Source: Trebonia sp.
GTDB taxonomy: Bacteria > Actinomycetota > Actinomycetes > Streptosporangiales > Streptosporangiaceae
Assembly (NCBI GenBank): GCA_030038035.1
Contig: JASHPP010000815.1
Span: 1-14,850, forward strand
Reading direction: 5' to 3'
DNA length: 14,850 nt
The notes below the pieces were generated by a model. It was given only the letters and a program-made list of their open reading frames with translations, was not told where the DNA came from and ran no database searches. Numbering within the stretch: position 1 is the stretch's first letter; each line of letters begins with the position of its first letter. This document shows, in pieces, positions 1 to 6,386 of the stretch. Position numbers and translations under genes: made by a program.

Positions 1-2
1 AG

Positions 3-2102
3 TCCGAGGAGTCTTCCGAGGCAACCATCGCCGTGCACTGGCGGGAGGAGGGTTACTACAACCCGCCGCCGAAGTTCATCGGCCAGGCAAACGCCTCGGA
101 CCCGGCTATCCGCGCCCGATTCGCGGAGGAGAATTTCCCCGAATGCTTCAGGGAGTATGCGGACCTGCTGCACTGGGACAAGTACTGGGACACGACGCTG
201 GATACCAGCAACGCTCCGTTCTGGCGCTGGTTCGTCGGCGGCAGGCTGAACGCCAGCTACAACTGCGTCGACCGGCACCTGGCCAGTGACCGGAACAAGG
301 CGGCGCTGATCTGGGTGCCCGAGCCGGAGAGCGAGGCGACCGCCGTCGTCACCTACCAGGAGCTGTACCGCCAGGTCAACGAGATGGCGGCGCTGCTGCG
401 GGACTACTGCGGCCTGAAGGCCGGCGACCGGGTCACGCTGCACATGCCGATGACGCCGGAGCTCCCGGTCACCATGCTGGCCTGCGCGCGGCTCGGCGTG
501 ATCCACTCCCAGGTGTTCGCCGGGTTCAGCGGGGCCGCGTGCGGCGGCCGCATCGCCGACTCCGGCAGCAAGATCCTGATCACCATGGACGCCTACTACC
601 GCAGCGGCGAGCTGCTCGACCACAAGGTCAAGGCCGACGAGGCGGTCGCGGCGGCCGCCAGGGAGGGCCAGGAGGTCGACAGGGTCCTGGTCTGGCGGCG
701 CTACCCCGGCCAGTACTCGGCCAAGACCCCGATGGTGGAGGGCCGGGATGTCTTCGTCGACGACGTGCTGGCCGACTACAGGCGGGCCGTCGTCGAGCCG
801 GTGTCCCTGCCGGCCGAGGCGCAGCTGTTCCTGATGTACACCAGCGGCACGACCGGCCGCCCGAAGGGAGCCCAGCACAGCATCGGCGGGTACCTGGCCT
901 ACGTGGCCGGCACGTGCAAGTACGTCCTCGACATCCACCCGGAGGACACCTACTGGTGCATGGCGGACATCGGCTGGATCACCGGCCACTCCTACATCGT
1001 CTATGGCCCCCTGTCCCGCGGCAGCACGACCGTGATCTACGAGGGCACGCCGAACTACCCGGACGCCGGCCGCCCCTGGCGGATCGCGGAGCAGCTCGGG
1101 GTGACGATCTTCCACACCTCCCCCACCGCGATCCGGATGCTGCGCAAGGTGGGCCCGGACGAGCCGGCCAAGTACGACTACCACTTCAAGCACATGACCA
1201 CGGTGGGCGAGCCGATCGAGCCCGAGGTCTGGCGCTGGTACTACGAGTCGGTGGGCAAGGGCCAGGCGGTCATCGTGGACACCTGGTGGCAGACCGAGAC
1301 CGGCGGCTTCCTCGGCACCGGGCTGCCCGCCATCGACGCCATGAAGCCGGGCAGCTGCGGTCCGATGGCCCTCGGCATCTACGCCGAGATCCTCGACGAG
1401 GACGCCAACGCGATCCCGAAGGGCAGCGGCAAGGCGGGCAACATCTGCATCCGCAACCCGTGGCCGGGCATCTTCCAGACGATCTGGGGCCAGCCCGAGC
1501 GGTTCGTCAACACCTACTACGCCAAATACAACAAGAACCCGGAGTCTAAGGACTGGCACGACTGGCCATTCCTGTGCGGCGACGGCGCGGTGGAGGCGGC
1601 GGACGGCTACTTCCGGATCCTCGGCCGGATCGACGACGTGATCAACGTGGCCGGTCACCGGCTGGGCACCAAGGAGCTCGAGTCGGCCGCGCTGACCGTC
1701 GACGAGGTCGCCGAGGCGGCGGCGGTGCCGGTCATCGACGACATCCGCGGCCGCGTGGTCGAGATGTACGTCTCGCTCAAGCCCGGCTTCACGGCGTCGC
1801 CCGCGGTCGAGGAGAAGGTCAGGAACGCTATCGAGAAAGACATCGGCAAGATCGCCCGGCCGAAGAACATCTGGATCGTCCCCGACATGCCGAAGACCAG
1901 GTCCGGCAAGATCATGCGCCGCGTGATCGCCGCGACCTCGAACTTCGCCGACACCGGAGACATCACGACGCTCGCCAACCCGGAGGTCGTGGAGGGCATC
2001 AGGCAGCACGTGCAGTCCGCCAAGCTCGCCAAGGGCGAGGTCCCGCGCGAGCTCAGCGAGGCCGAGCTCGCCGAGCTCAAGGCCTTCGGCTCAGAAAGCT
2101 AG
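3..2102 (+). CDS. acs: AMP-forming acetyl-CoA synthetase (5' end outside window)
   Basis: It converts acetate, ATP and CoA into acetyl-CoA, AMP and PPi in the cytoplasm. Numbering from the GTG at 33, the adenylate-forming P-loop YTSGTTGRPKG is at 269-279. It is followed by the Acs-typical blocks YWCMADIGWITGHSY, DTWWQTETGG (with the Trp of the acetate pocket), the hinge region RIDDVINVAGHRLGT, and PKTRSGKIMRR with catalytic Lys626. That lysine is the residue acetylated by Pat-type enzymes in known Acs proteins. The frame stays open to the left edge and the GTG at 33 lacks a convincing ribosome-binding site, so the true start is probably upstream and the N-terminus is incomplete here. The length (689 aa from GTG 33) is slightly longer than common Acs. 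The stop at 2100-2102 is followed closely by a strong palindrome, so it probably forms its own transcription unit. A propionyl- or related short-chain acyl-CoA synthetase is possible, but acetate is the best call. Confidence 0.93.
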   Translation, partial: SEESSEATIAVHWREEGYYNPPPKFIGQANASDPAIRARFAEENFPECFREYADLLHWDKYWDTTLDTSNAPFWRWFVGGRLNASYNCVDRHLASDRNKAALIWVPEPESEATAVVTYQELYRQVNEMAALLRDYCGLKAGDRVTLHMPMTPELPVTMLACARLGVIHSQVFAGFSGAACGGRIADSGSKILITMDAYYRSGELLDHKVKADEAVAAAAREGQEVDRVLVWRRYPGQYSAKTPMVEGRDVFVDDVLADYRRAVVEPVSLPAEAQLFLMYTSGTTGRPKGAQHSIGGYLAYVAGTCKYVLDIHPEDTYWCMADIGWITGHSYIVYGPLSRGSTTVIYEGTPNYPDAGRPWRIAEQLGVTIFHTSPTAIRMLRKVGPDEPAKYDYHFKHMTTVGEPIEPEVWRWYYESVGKGQAVIVDTWWQTETGGFLGTGLPAIDAMKPGSCGPMALGIYAEILDEDANAIPKGSGKAGNICIRNPWPGIFQTIWGQPERFVNTYYAKYNKNPESKDWHDWPFLCGDGAVEAADGYFRILGRIDDVINVAGHRLGTKELESAALTVDEVAEAAAVPVIDDIRGRVVEMYVSLKPGFTASPAVEEKVRNAIEKDIGKIARPKNIWIVPDMPKTRSGKIMRRVIAATSNFADTGDITTLANPEVVEGIRQHVQSAKLAKGEVPRELSEAELAELKAFGSES

Positions 2103-2105
2103 CAA

Positions 2106-2150
2106 CGCCCGCCAACGGGCGGGCCGCCTGCGCAGGCGGCCCGCCCGTTG
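2106..2150 (+). terminator. 38-bp perfect palindrome after acs, probable terminator
   Basis: Positions 2113-2150 are a perfect inverted repeat: left arm CAACGGGCGGGCCGCCTGC (2113-2131), right arm its exact complement (2132-2150). The hairpin begins 10 bp after the acs stop. There is no T-tract, as is common for actinobacterial terminators. A second, mutually exclusive stem CGCCCG (2106-2111) with CGGGCG (2116-2121) overlaps its left arm. Confidence 0.72.
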
Positions 2151-2211
2151 CGCGTTCCCGCGACCGTGCGCTGCCCGCCAGGGAACCGCGCCGGTAACGG
2201 CATGCAGACGC

Positions 2212-2225
2212 GGGACGTTCGGCCC
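2212..2225 (+). promoter_or_regulatory. Candidate DevR/DosR (OsdR) box 1
   Basis: GGGACGTTCGGCCC agrees at 11 of 14 positions with the DosR/DevR core consensus GGGACTWWAGTCCC. Its centre is about 304 bp before the CBS start codon, far for direct activation, so it may be an auxiliary site. The match is by eye. Confidence 0.42.
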
Positions 2226-2262
2226 CTTGCGCAGGGCGCAGCGCATGAATTGGCTGTAAGTG

Positions 2263-2277
2263 ACGGGAGGGACCCGT
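2263..2277 (+). repeat. Inverted repeat ACGGG-N5-CCCGT
   Basis: Perfect 5-bp arms (2263-2267 and 2273-2277) are separated by AGGGA. The spacing suits a small dimeric regulator, but in sequence this GC-rich such repeats occur by chance. Confidence 0.3.
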
Positions 2278-2370
2278 TAGAAGACGCGGAGCAACGGGCC
2301 GGGGGGTTAAGGCCAGCCCGCGCACCGCGCAATCGGAATCCGCGAGAGGCGGAGCACAGGCCCCTCCCGT

Positions 2371-2386
2371 CCGGCGTTCGCGCCGG
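2371..2386 (+). repeat. CCGGCG-TTCG-CGCCGG hairpin in the CBS leader
   Basis: A perfect 6-bp stem closes a TTCG tetraloop. In RNA this would be a stable leader hairpin, although the closing pair is G-C rather than the extra-stable C-G form. It lies 33 bp before the second DevR-like box, so whether it is transcribed depends on where the promoter sits. Confidence 0.4.
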
Positions 2387-2418
2387 CGATGCGGGCAGGC
2401 TGGGCTCGCGTCCGGGTC

Positions 2419-2432
2419 GGGGCTTTGGTCCC
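2419..2432 (+). promoter_or_regulatory. Candidate DevR/DosR (OsdR) box 2
   Basis: GGGGCTTTGGTCCC matches 12 of 14 positions of the DosR/DevR core GGGACTWWAGTCCC, including the full right half GTCCC. The centre lies about 97 bp before the CBS ATG. This is the better of the two boxes. CBS-domain, universal stress and acetate-metabolism genes are typical companions of DevR-family regulons, which supports the reading, but no regulator gene is in view. Confidence 0.5.
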
Positions 2433-2522
2433 TTGATTCGCGGGTCGTTCGACGGTGGGCGGGGGCCGCGGCGCGGCGTGAACTTGAGTCGATAGCGATG
2501 CGCCGAGGAAGGGGCGATTGCG

Positions 2523-3194
2523 ATGAACGCCATTGTCAGGGACGTCATGACGACACACGTGGTCGCGGTGCGGCAGGACGCGTCATTCAAGGACATGGCC
2601 GTCAGGCTGCGGGAACACCGGGTAAGCGCGTTCCCTGTGCTTGATGACCAGGACAGGGTCATCGGGGTGGTTTCCGAGGCGGACCTGCTGACCAAGGAGG
2701 CCCTTGACCTCACCGGTCCCGGCAAGGTCGGGGGCATCCTGCACCACAGGGAGCAGGCCAAGGCCGCCGGGCTCACGGCCGCGGACCTGATGACCTCACC
2801 GCCGGTGACCATCGGCCCGAACGAGTTCGTTGCGCACGCGGCGCGGCTGATGTACGCGCGGCGGGTGAAGCGGCTGCCGGTCGTCGACGACGACGGGCGC
2901 CTGATCGGGATCGTCTCAAGGGCCGACGTGCTCAGCGTCTACAGCCGCCCCGACGCGGACATCCGCAGCGCCATCATCGAGGACGTCATCCTCAGCACCG
3001 TGCTCATGGACCCGGCCCGGTTCACCGTCACCGTCAAGGACGGCATCGTCACGGTGGAGGGCATGCCCGAGACCGCCAGCGTGGGGCATGACATGATCGA
3101 AGAGGTACGCCATGTCGAAGGCGTCGTCGCGGTGCGTGACCGACTCAGCTACCCGTCCGAGCACCCGGCCCCGGTCTCGGGCCCGTTGTTCTGA
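2523..3194 (+). CDS. CBS-CBS-BON domain protein
   Basis: A 223-aa soluble protein with two CBS repeats (about residues 6-58 and 86-140) and a C-terminal BON domain (about 146-210). CBS pairs usually bind adenosine nucleotides and act as energy sensors; BON domains are associated with membranes or ligands in other proteins. The repeats show the hallmark segments VSAFPVLDDQDRVIGVVSEAD and VKRLPVVDDDGRLIGIVSRAD. The start is set by an ATG with GAGGAAGGGG (2505-2514) eight bases upstream. There is no signal peptide or catalytic domain, so it is likely a regulatory partner. It heads the gene run that continues through the membrane miniprotein to Pat, and its stop overlaps the next gene's ribosome-binding site. 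Related CBS-BON proteins are common in actinobacterial stress regulons; the specific target here is unknown. Confidence 0.9.
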   Translation: MNAIVRDVMTTHVVAVRQDASFKDMAVRLREHRVSAFPVLDDQDRVIGVVSEADLLTKEALDLTGPGKVGGILHHREQAKAAGLTAADLMTSPPVTIGPNEFVAHAARLMYARRVKRLPVVDDDGRLIGIVSRADVLSVYSRPDADIRSAIIEDVILSTVLMDPARFTVTVKDGIVTVEGMPETASVGHDMIEEVRHVEGVVAVRDRLSYPSEHPAPVSGPLF

Positions 3195-3208
3195 GGAAGG
3201 ACACCGCC

Positions 3209-3502
3209 GTGGACCTCGCATCGGCATACCCGAACTCGGACCTGAGCGCGCTCACGATGACGATCATCGCGGTCGTCATCGCGGCAGCGCTTGCCGTATG
3301 GCTTGGCCTCGTGTTCCTCGCCGCCGGCTGGTCTGCGCCAACAAGAAAGCACAGCCCGCCGCGCGAGCGGCAGGGGCGTCAGGGCCGGGCCGGCCTGCCC
3401 GGCCCGGGCACCGCGCCGGCGGAGCCCGGCATACCCGACCATGAGCAGGACGAACTGGAAGGGCAGCACGCCAGGCACAGCCATCGCGGAGTGGCGGCCT
3501 GA
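3209..3502 (+). CDS. Small single-pass membrane protein, unknown function
   Basis: A 97-aa protein starting at GTG with GAGGAAGG (3193-3200) eight bases upstream; that ribosome-binding site overlaps the TGA of the CBS gene, implying coupled translation. Residues 15-40 (TIIAVVIAAALAVWLGLVFLA core) form one strong hydrophobic helix after a short polar N-terminus. The remaining 55 residues are a Pro/Arg/Gly/His-rich, probably disordered tail that follows the basic stretch TRKHSPPRERQ, consistent with a cytoplasmic C-terminus. I do not recognise a family. Its position between a CBS sensor and a Pat-type acetyltransferase suggests an anchor or small regulator, which is only inference. In the same frame after the TGA, two further Gly-Trp-Ser repeats follow before a TAA at 3563-3565. 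Confidence 0.7.
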   Translation: MDLASAYPNSDLSALTMTIIAVVIAAALAVWLGLVFLAAGWSAPTRKHSPPRERQGRQGRAGLPGPGTAPAEPGIPDHEQDELEGQHARHSHRGVAA

Positions 3503-3562
3503 CGGACCTCACCCGGCTGGTCCGTGCCAGCAGGAGAAACCGGCTGGTCCGGGCCAACGGGA
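3324..3562 (+). repeat. Three imperfect copies of a ~25-bp repeat
   Basis: Copies begin at 3324, 3513 and 3540 and share CCGGCTGGTC-(C/T)-G-N-GCCARC, followed by an A-rich AGAAA stretch. Each pair involving the third copy agrees at 17 of 19 leading bases. The first copy is inside the miniprotein gene; the other two lie in the gap before Pat. All three are in the same reading frame and would encode Gly-Trp-Ser. Confidence 0.6.
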
Positions 3563-3585
3563 TAAGAAAAGCTGAGGAGGCTGAG

Positions 3586-6285
3586 GTGCGGATGAGCCAG
3601 CCGGCAGTGGCAACCGGCGGCGTGTACGCCTTGCTTGCCGACGGCACGACGGTCCAGATCAGGCCGGCCGTCCCCGGTGACTTCGAGGCCGTCAAGGCGA
3701 TGCACGAGGCGATGTCGCCGGGCAACGCTTACCTGCGGTTCTTCAGCCTGAGCAGGACGGCGGCCGAGCAGGAGGCGCGGCGGATCAGCCGCGAACCAGG
3801 GCCGGACCACGCCGCGCTGCTCGCGGTGTACGACGGCCAGATCGTTGGCGTGGCCAGCTACGAGGTCGGGAAGGGCGGTGCGGGCAAGACGGCCGAGGTC
3901 GCGTTCGCCGTCGCGGACACCATGCACCACCGCGGCATCGCGACCCTGCTGCTTGAGCACCTGGTCTCGCTGGCCCGCGCGCGGCAGATCGAGTCGTTCA
4001 CCGCCGAGACGCTCAGCGAGAACACCAGCATGCTGCGCGTCTTCTCCGACGCCGGGCTGCCCACCCACAGCGCCCGGGAGGAAGGCGTGGTCACGATCAC
4101 GATCCCGCTGCCGCCCGATGACACGGGCAAGCAGCTCGAGGAGTACCTGGACACGGTAGCGTTGCGTGAGCGTTCCGCCAGCGTCGCCAGCCTCCGGCCG
4201 GTGTTCGCCCCGGCGTCCGTCGCGGTGATCGGGGCGAGCCGCCGGCCGGGCACGGTCGGCCGGTCGGTGCTCGACAACATTAGGAGCGGCGGGTACCAGG
4301 GCCACCTGTACGCGGTGAACCCGAACGCCAGGCAGATCGCCGGCATCCCCTGCTTCCCTGACGTCGCCAGCCTGCCGGAAACACCGGATCTCGCGCTGGT
4401 CGCGGTGCCGCCGCCCGCGGTTCTCGGCACGGCAGAGGCGTGCGGCGTCCGCGGCGTCCGCGGCCTTGTCGTGCTCACGGCCGGGCTTGACACCGCGGCC
4501 AGCGCCGACCTGCTCGCCTGCTGCCGCAGGCACGGAATGCGGCTGATCGGCCCGAACTGCTTCGGCCTCGCGGTGCCGGCCATCGGGCTCGACGCGACGT
4601 TCGCCGCGAGCAACCCGATGCCTGGCGCGGCGGGCCTGGTCATGCAGTCCGGCGGACTCGGCTTCGCGATGGTGGGCCACCTCTCCCGGCTCGGCATCGG
4701 GATCTCCTCGTTCGCCTCGGTCGGCAACAAGCTCGACGTGTCAAGCAACGACATGCTGATGTGGTGGGAGCAGGACGAGGTGACCAAGCTCGCCGTCCTG
4801 TACATCGAGTCGTTCGGTAACCCGCGCAAGTTCGCGCGAACCGCGCGCCGGGTCGGCGCCCGGATGCCCGTGCTCACCGTGCACGCCGGCCGCAGCGAGG
4901 CCGGCCAGCGGGCCGCCGCCTCGCACACGGCCGCGATCGCCACGCCGCTGGTCAGCCGCGAGGCGCTGTTCGAGCAGGCCGGGATCATCGCGACACCGGG
5001 CTTCGGCGAACTCGTCGAGGCCACCGCGCTGCTGGCGACCCAGCCGGCGCCGTCCGGGCGGACCGTCGCGATCGTCTGCAACGTGGGCGGCGCGGGAGTG
5101 CTCGCGGCCGACGCGTGCACCGACCTCGGGCTGACCGTGCACCACCCGCGTGGCCAGGTCAAGCGGCGGCTGCACTCCCTCGTGCCAGACGGCGGCTCGG
5201 TGAGCGGGCCGGTGGATACCACGGCCACCGTCTCCCGCGACGGCTTCAGGCAGGTGCTTGAGCTCATCGCCACCGACGAGGACGTGGACGCGATGATCGC
5301 GCTCGTGCTGCCGACCGGCGCCACCGGTGACCTCGTCGGCGCCATCCAGGACGCACACGTGCCGGTCCCGCTCGCGGCCGTCGTGCTCGACCAGCCGGAA
5401 GCGGTCAGGCTGCTGGCCTGCGGACAGGGGAAGATCCCGGCGTACGGCTATCCGGAGGCCGCGGCCGGGGCGCTGGCCCGCGCCGCCGCGTACGGCCAGT
5501 GGCGGTCCGCGCCGCACACGCTGGTACCCGGCTTCGGCGACGTTGACGTCGCCGAAGCCCGCGCCCAGGTGCGCGCGTTCCTGGCGCAGTCGCCTGACGG
5601 CGGCTGGCTGCCGTCAGGCGACTCGGCCGCGCTGCTGCGGGTATACGGGATTCCGCTGGTGGCGACGGCGGGCGCGCATACCGAGGACGACGCGGTGGCC
5701 GCGGCGGCCGCGGCCGGATACCCGGTCGTGCTCAAGGCCGAAGTCCCCGGCCTGGTGCACAAGACCGACGCCGGGGCCGTGGTACTCGACGTGCGCAGCG
5801 AAGACGCGGTGCGGGCCGGCTACCGCAGGCTGGCCGGCCAGTTCGGCACGCGCCTGTCCAGGGTGCTCGTCCAGCCGATGATCACCGGCGGGACAGAAGT
5901 GATCGTCGGGGTCGAAGACGACCAGATGTTCGGGCCGCTGGTGGTGTTCGGGCTCGGCGGCGTCGCCACCGAGGTGCTCGCCGACCATGCGGCACGGCTG
6001 GCGCCGCTGACCGAGGCCGATGCCGACACCCTGATCAACTCGATCCGTTCCGCGCCCTTGCTGCACGGGCACCGGGGCGCTCCCGCCGCCGACCTCGCGG
6101 CGCTGCGCGACGTGCTGATGCGGGTGTCCCGGCTGGCCGACGACCTCCCGGAGATCACCGAGCTTGACCTCAACCCGGTCATCGCGCGCCCGGACGGGGT
6201 GGTCGCGGTCGACGCGCGGATCAAGGTCACGCCGCAGGTGCCGCAGGACCCGTTCCTGCGTCGGCTACGGTTACGTAAGGTTTAG
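3586..6285 (+). CDS. pat: Pat-type protein acetyltransferase: GNAT fused to ADP-forming acyl-CoA synthetase module
   Basis: An 899-aa fusion. Residues 23-175 are a GNAT acetyltransferase with the acetyl-CoA loop HHRGIAT (114-120). Residues about 205-330 are a CoA-binding Rossmann fold (VAVIGASRRPGTVG at 212-225), 345-640 a succinyl-CoA ligase-like region, and 680-895 an ATP-grasp domain (LVHKTDAGAV, GLGGVATEV, ELDLNPV, VDARIKV). Pat enzymes acetylate the catalytic lysine of Acs and other acyl-CoA synthetases. The GNAT-first order is that of the actinobacterial (Streptomyces) type, the reverse of Salmonella Pat. Both histidines used for phosphotransfer in true ADP-forming acetyl-CoA synthetases appear kept (His447 in SHTAA, His725 in VHKTD), so residual ligase activity cannot be excluded. 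GAGGAGG at 3574-3580 serves the GTG at 3586 (5-base spacing); the ATG at 3592 (11-base spacing) is an alternative. The gene lies 83 bp after the miniprotein and 101 bp before xfp. Confidence 0.88.
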   Translation: MRMSQPAVATGGVYALLADGTTVQIRPAVPGDFEAVKAMHEAMSPGNAYLRFFSLSRTAAEQEARRISREPGPDHAALLAVYDGQIVGVASYEVGKGGAGKTAEVAFAVADTMHHRGIATLLLEHLVSLARARQIESFTAETLSENTSMLRVFSDAGLPTHSAREEGVVTITIPLPPDDTGKQLEEYLDTVALRERSASVASLRPVFAPASVAVIGASRRPGTVGRSVLDNIRSGGYQGHLYAVNPNARQIAGIPCFPDVASLPETPDLALVAVPPPAVLGTAEACGVRGVRGLVVLTAGLDTAASADLLACCRRHGMRLIGPNCFGLAVPAIGLDATFAASNPMPGAAGLVMQSGGLGFAMVGHLSRLGIGISSFASVGNKLDVSSNDMLMWWEQDEVTKLAVLYIESFGNPRKFARTARRVGARMPVLTVHAGRSEAGQRAAASHTAAIATPLVSREALFEQAGIIATPGFGELVEATALLATQPAPSGRTVAIVCNVGGAGVLAADACTDLGLTVHHPRGQVKRRLHSLVPDGGSVSGPVDTTATVSRDGFRQVLELIATDEDVDAMIALVLPTGATGDLVGAIQDAHVPVPLAAVVLDQPEAVRLLACGQGKIPAYGYPEAAAGALARAAAYGQWRSAPHTLVPGFGDVDVAEARAQVRAFLAQSPDGGWLPSGDSAALLRVYGIPLVATAGAHTEDDAVAAAAAAGYPVVLKAEVPGLVHKTDAGAVVLDVRSEDAVRAGYRRLAGQFGTRLSRVLVQPMITGGTEVIVGVEDDQMFGPLVVFGLGGVATEVLADHAARLAPLTEADADTLINSIRSAPLLHGHRGAPAADLAALRDVLMRVSRLADDLPEITELDLNPVIARPDGVVAVDARIKVTPQVPQDPFLRRLRLRKV

Positions 6286-6291
6286 TTCACT

Positions 6292-6304
6292 TAACGGGCC
6301 GTTA
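6292..6304 (+). promoter_or_regulatory. TAACGG-G-CCGTTA inverted repeat upstream of xfp
   Basis: Perfect 6-bp arms around one base begin seven bp after the Pat stop. A second inverted repeat, GTCACC (6315-6320) with GGTGAC (6335-6340), follows in the same 101-bp gap. They could be an operator, an attenuator or a weak terminator. No convincing promoter hexamers were found. Confidence 0.35.
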
Positions 6305-6386
6305 GCCGGTTGCCGTCACCCGGGTAGGGATGGTGGTGACCTGGGAGAGCCGCCACTGTTCGTTCGGGATGTCAGGAAGGACCCGC

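Larger units (their letters stand above)
2151..2522 (+). promoter_or_regulatory. Long intergenic leader upstream of the CBS-Pat-xfp-ackA cluster
   Basis: This non-coding stretch lies between the acs terminator and the CBS gene. It holds two DevR-like boxes (2212-2225 and 2419-2432), an ACGGG-N5-CCCGT inverted repeat (2263-2277), a small hairpin TGCGC/GCGCA (2228-2240), a six-bp stem with a TTCG loop (2371-2386) and the CBS ribosome-binding site. No clear -10/-35 pair could be fixed. The short frames crossing it have no recognisable protein character. Confidence 0.6.

Noticed and set aside
2302..2315. GGGGGTTAAGGCCA as another DevR-like box
   Set aside because: About 10 of 14 matches but the informative A and C of the left half are both missing.
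2148..2495. 115-aa + strand frame in the acs-CBS intergenic region
   Set aside because: Arg/Gly/Pro-rich composition, no ribosome-binding site, overlaps hairpins and regulatory-looking sites; typical of chance open frames in GC-rich DNA.
3379..5345. Long - strand frames over the miniprotein and Pat genes
   Set aside because: The + strand Pat is continuous with recognisable domains throughout; the antisense products have no family character.
6330..6386. Upstream GTG start adding 19 residues to phosphoketolase
   Set aside because: No ribosome-binding site, lies inside an inverted repeat, and the residues are outside the family; ATG 6387 has a good site.
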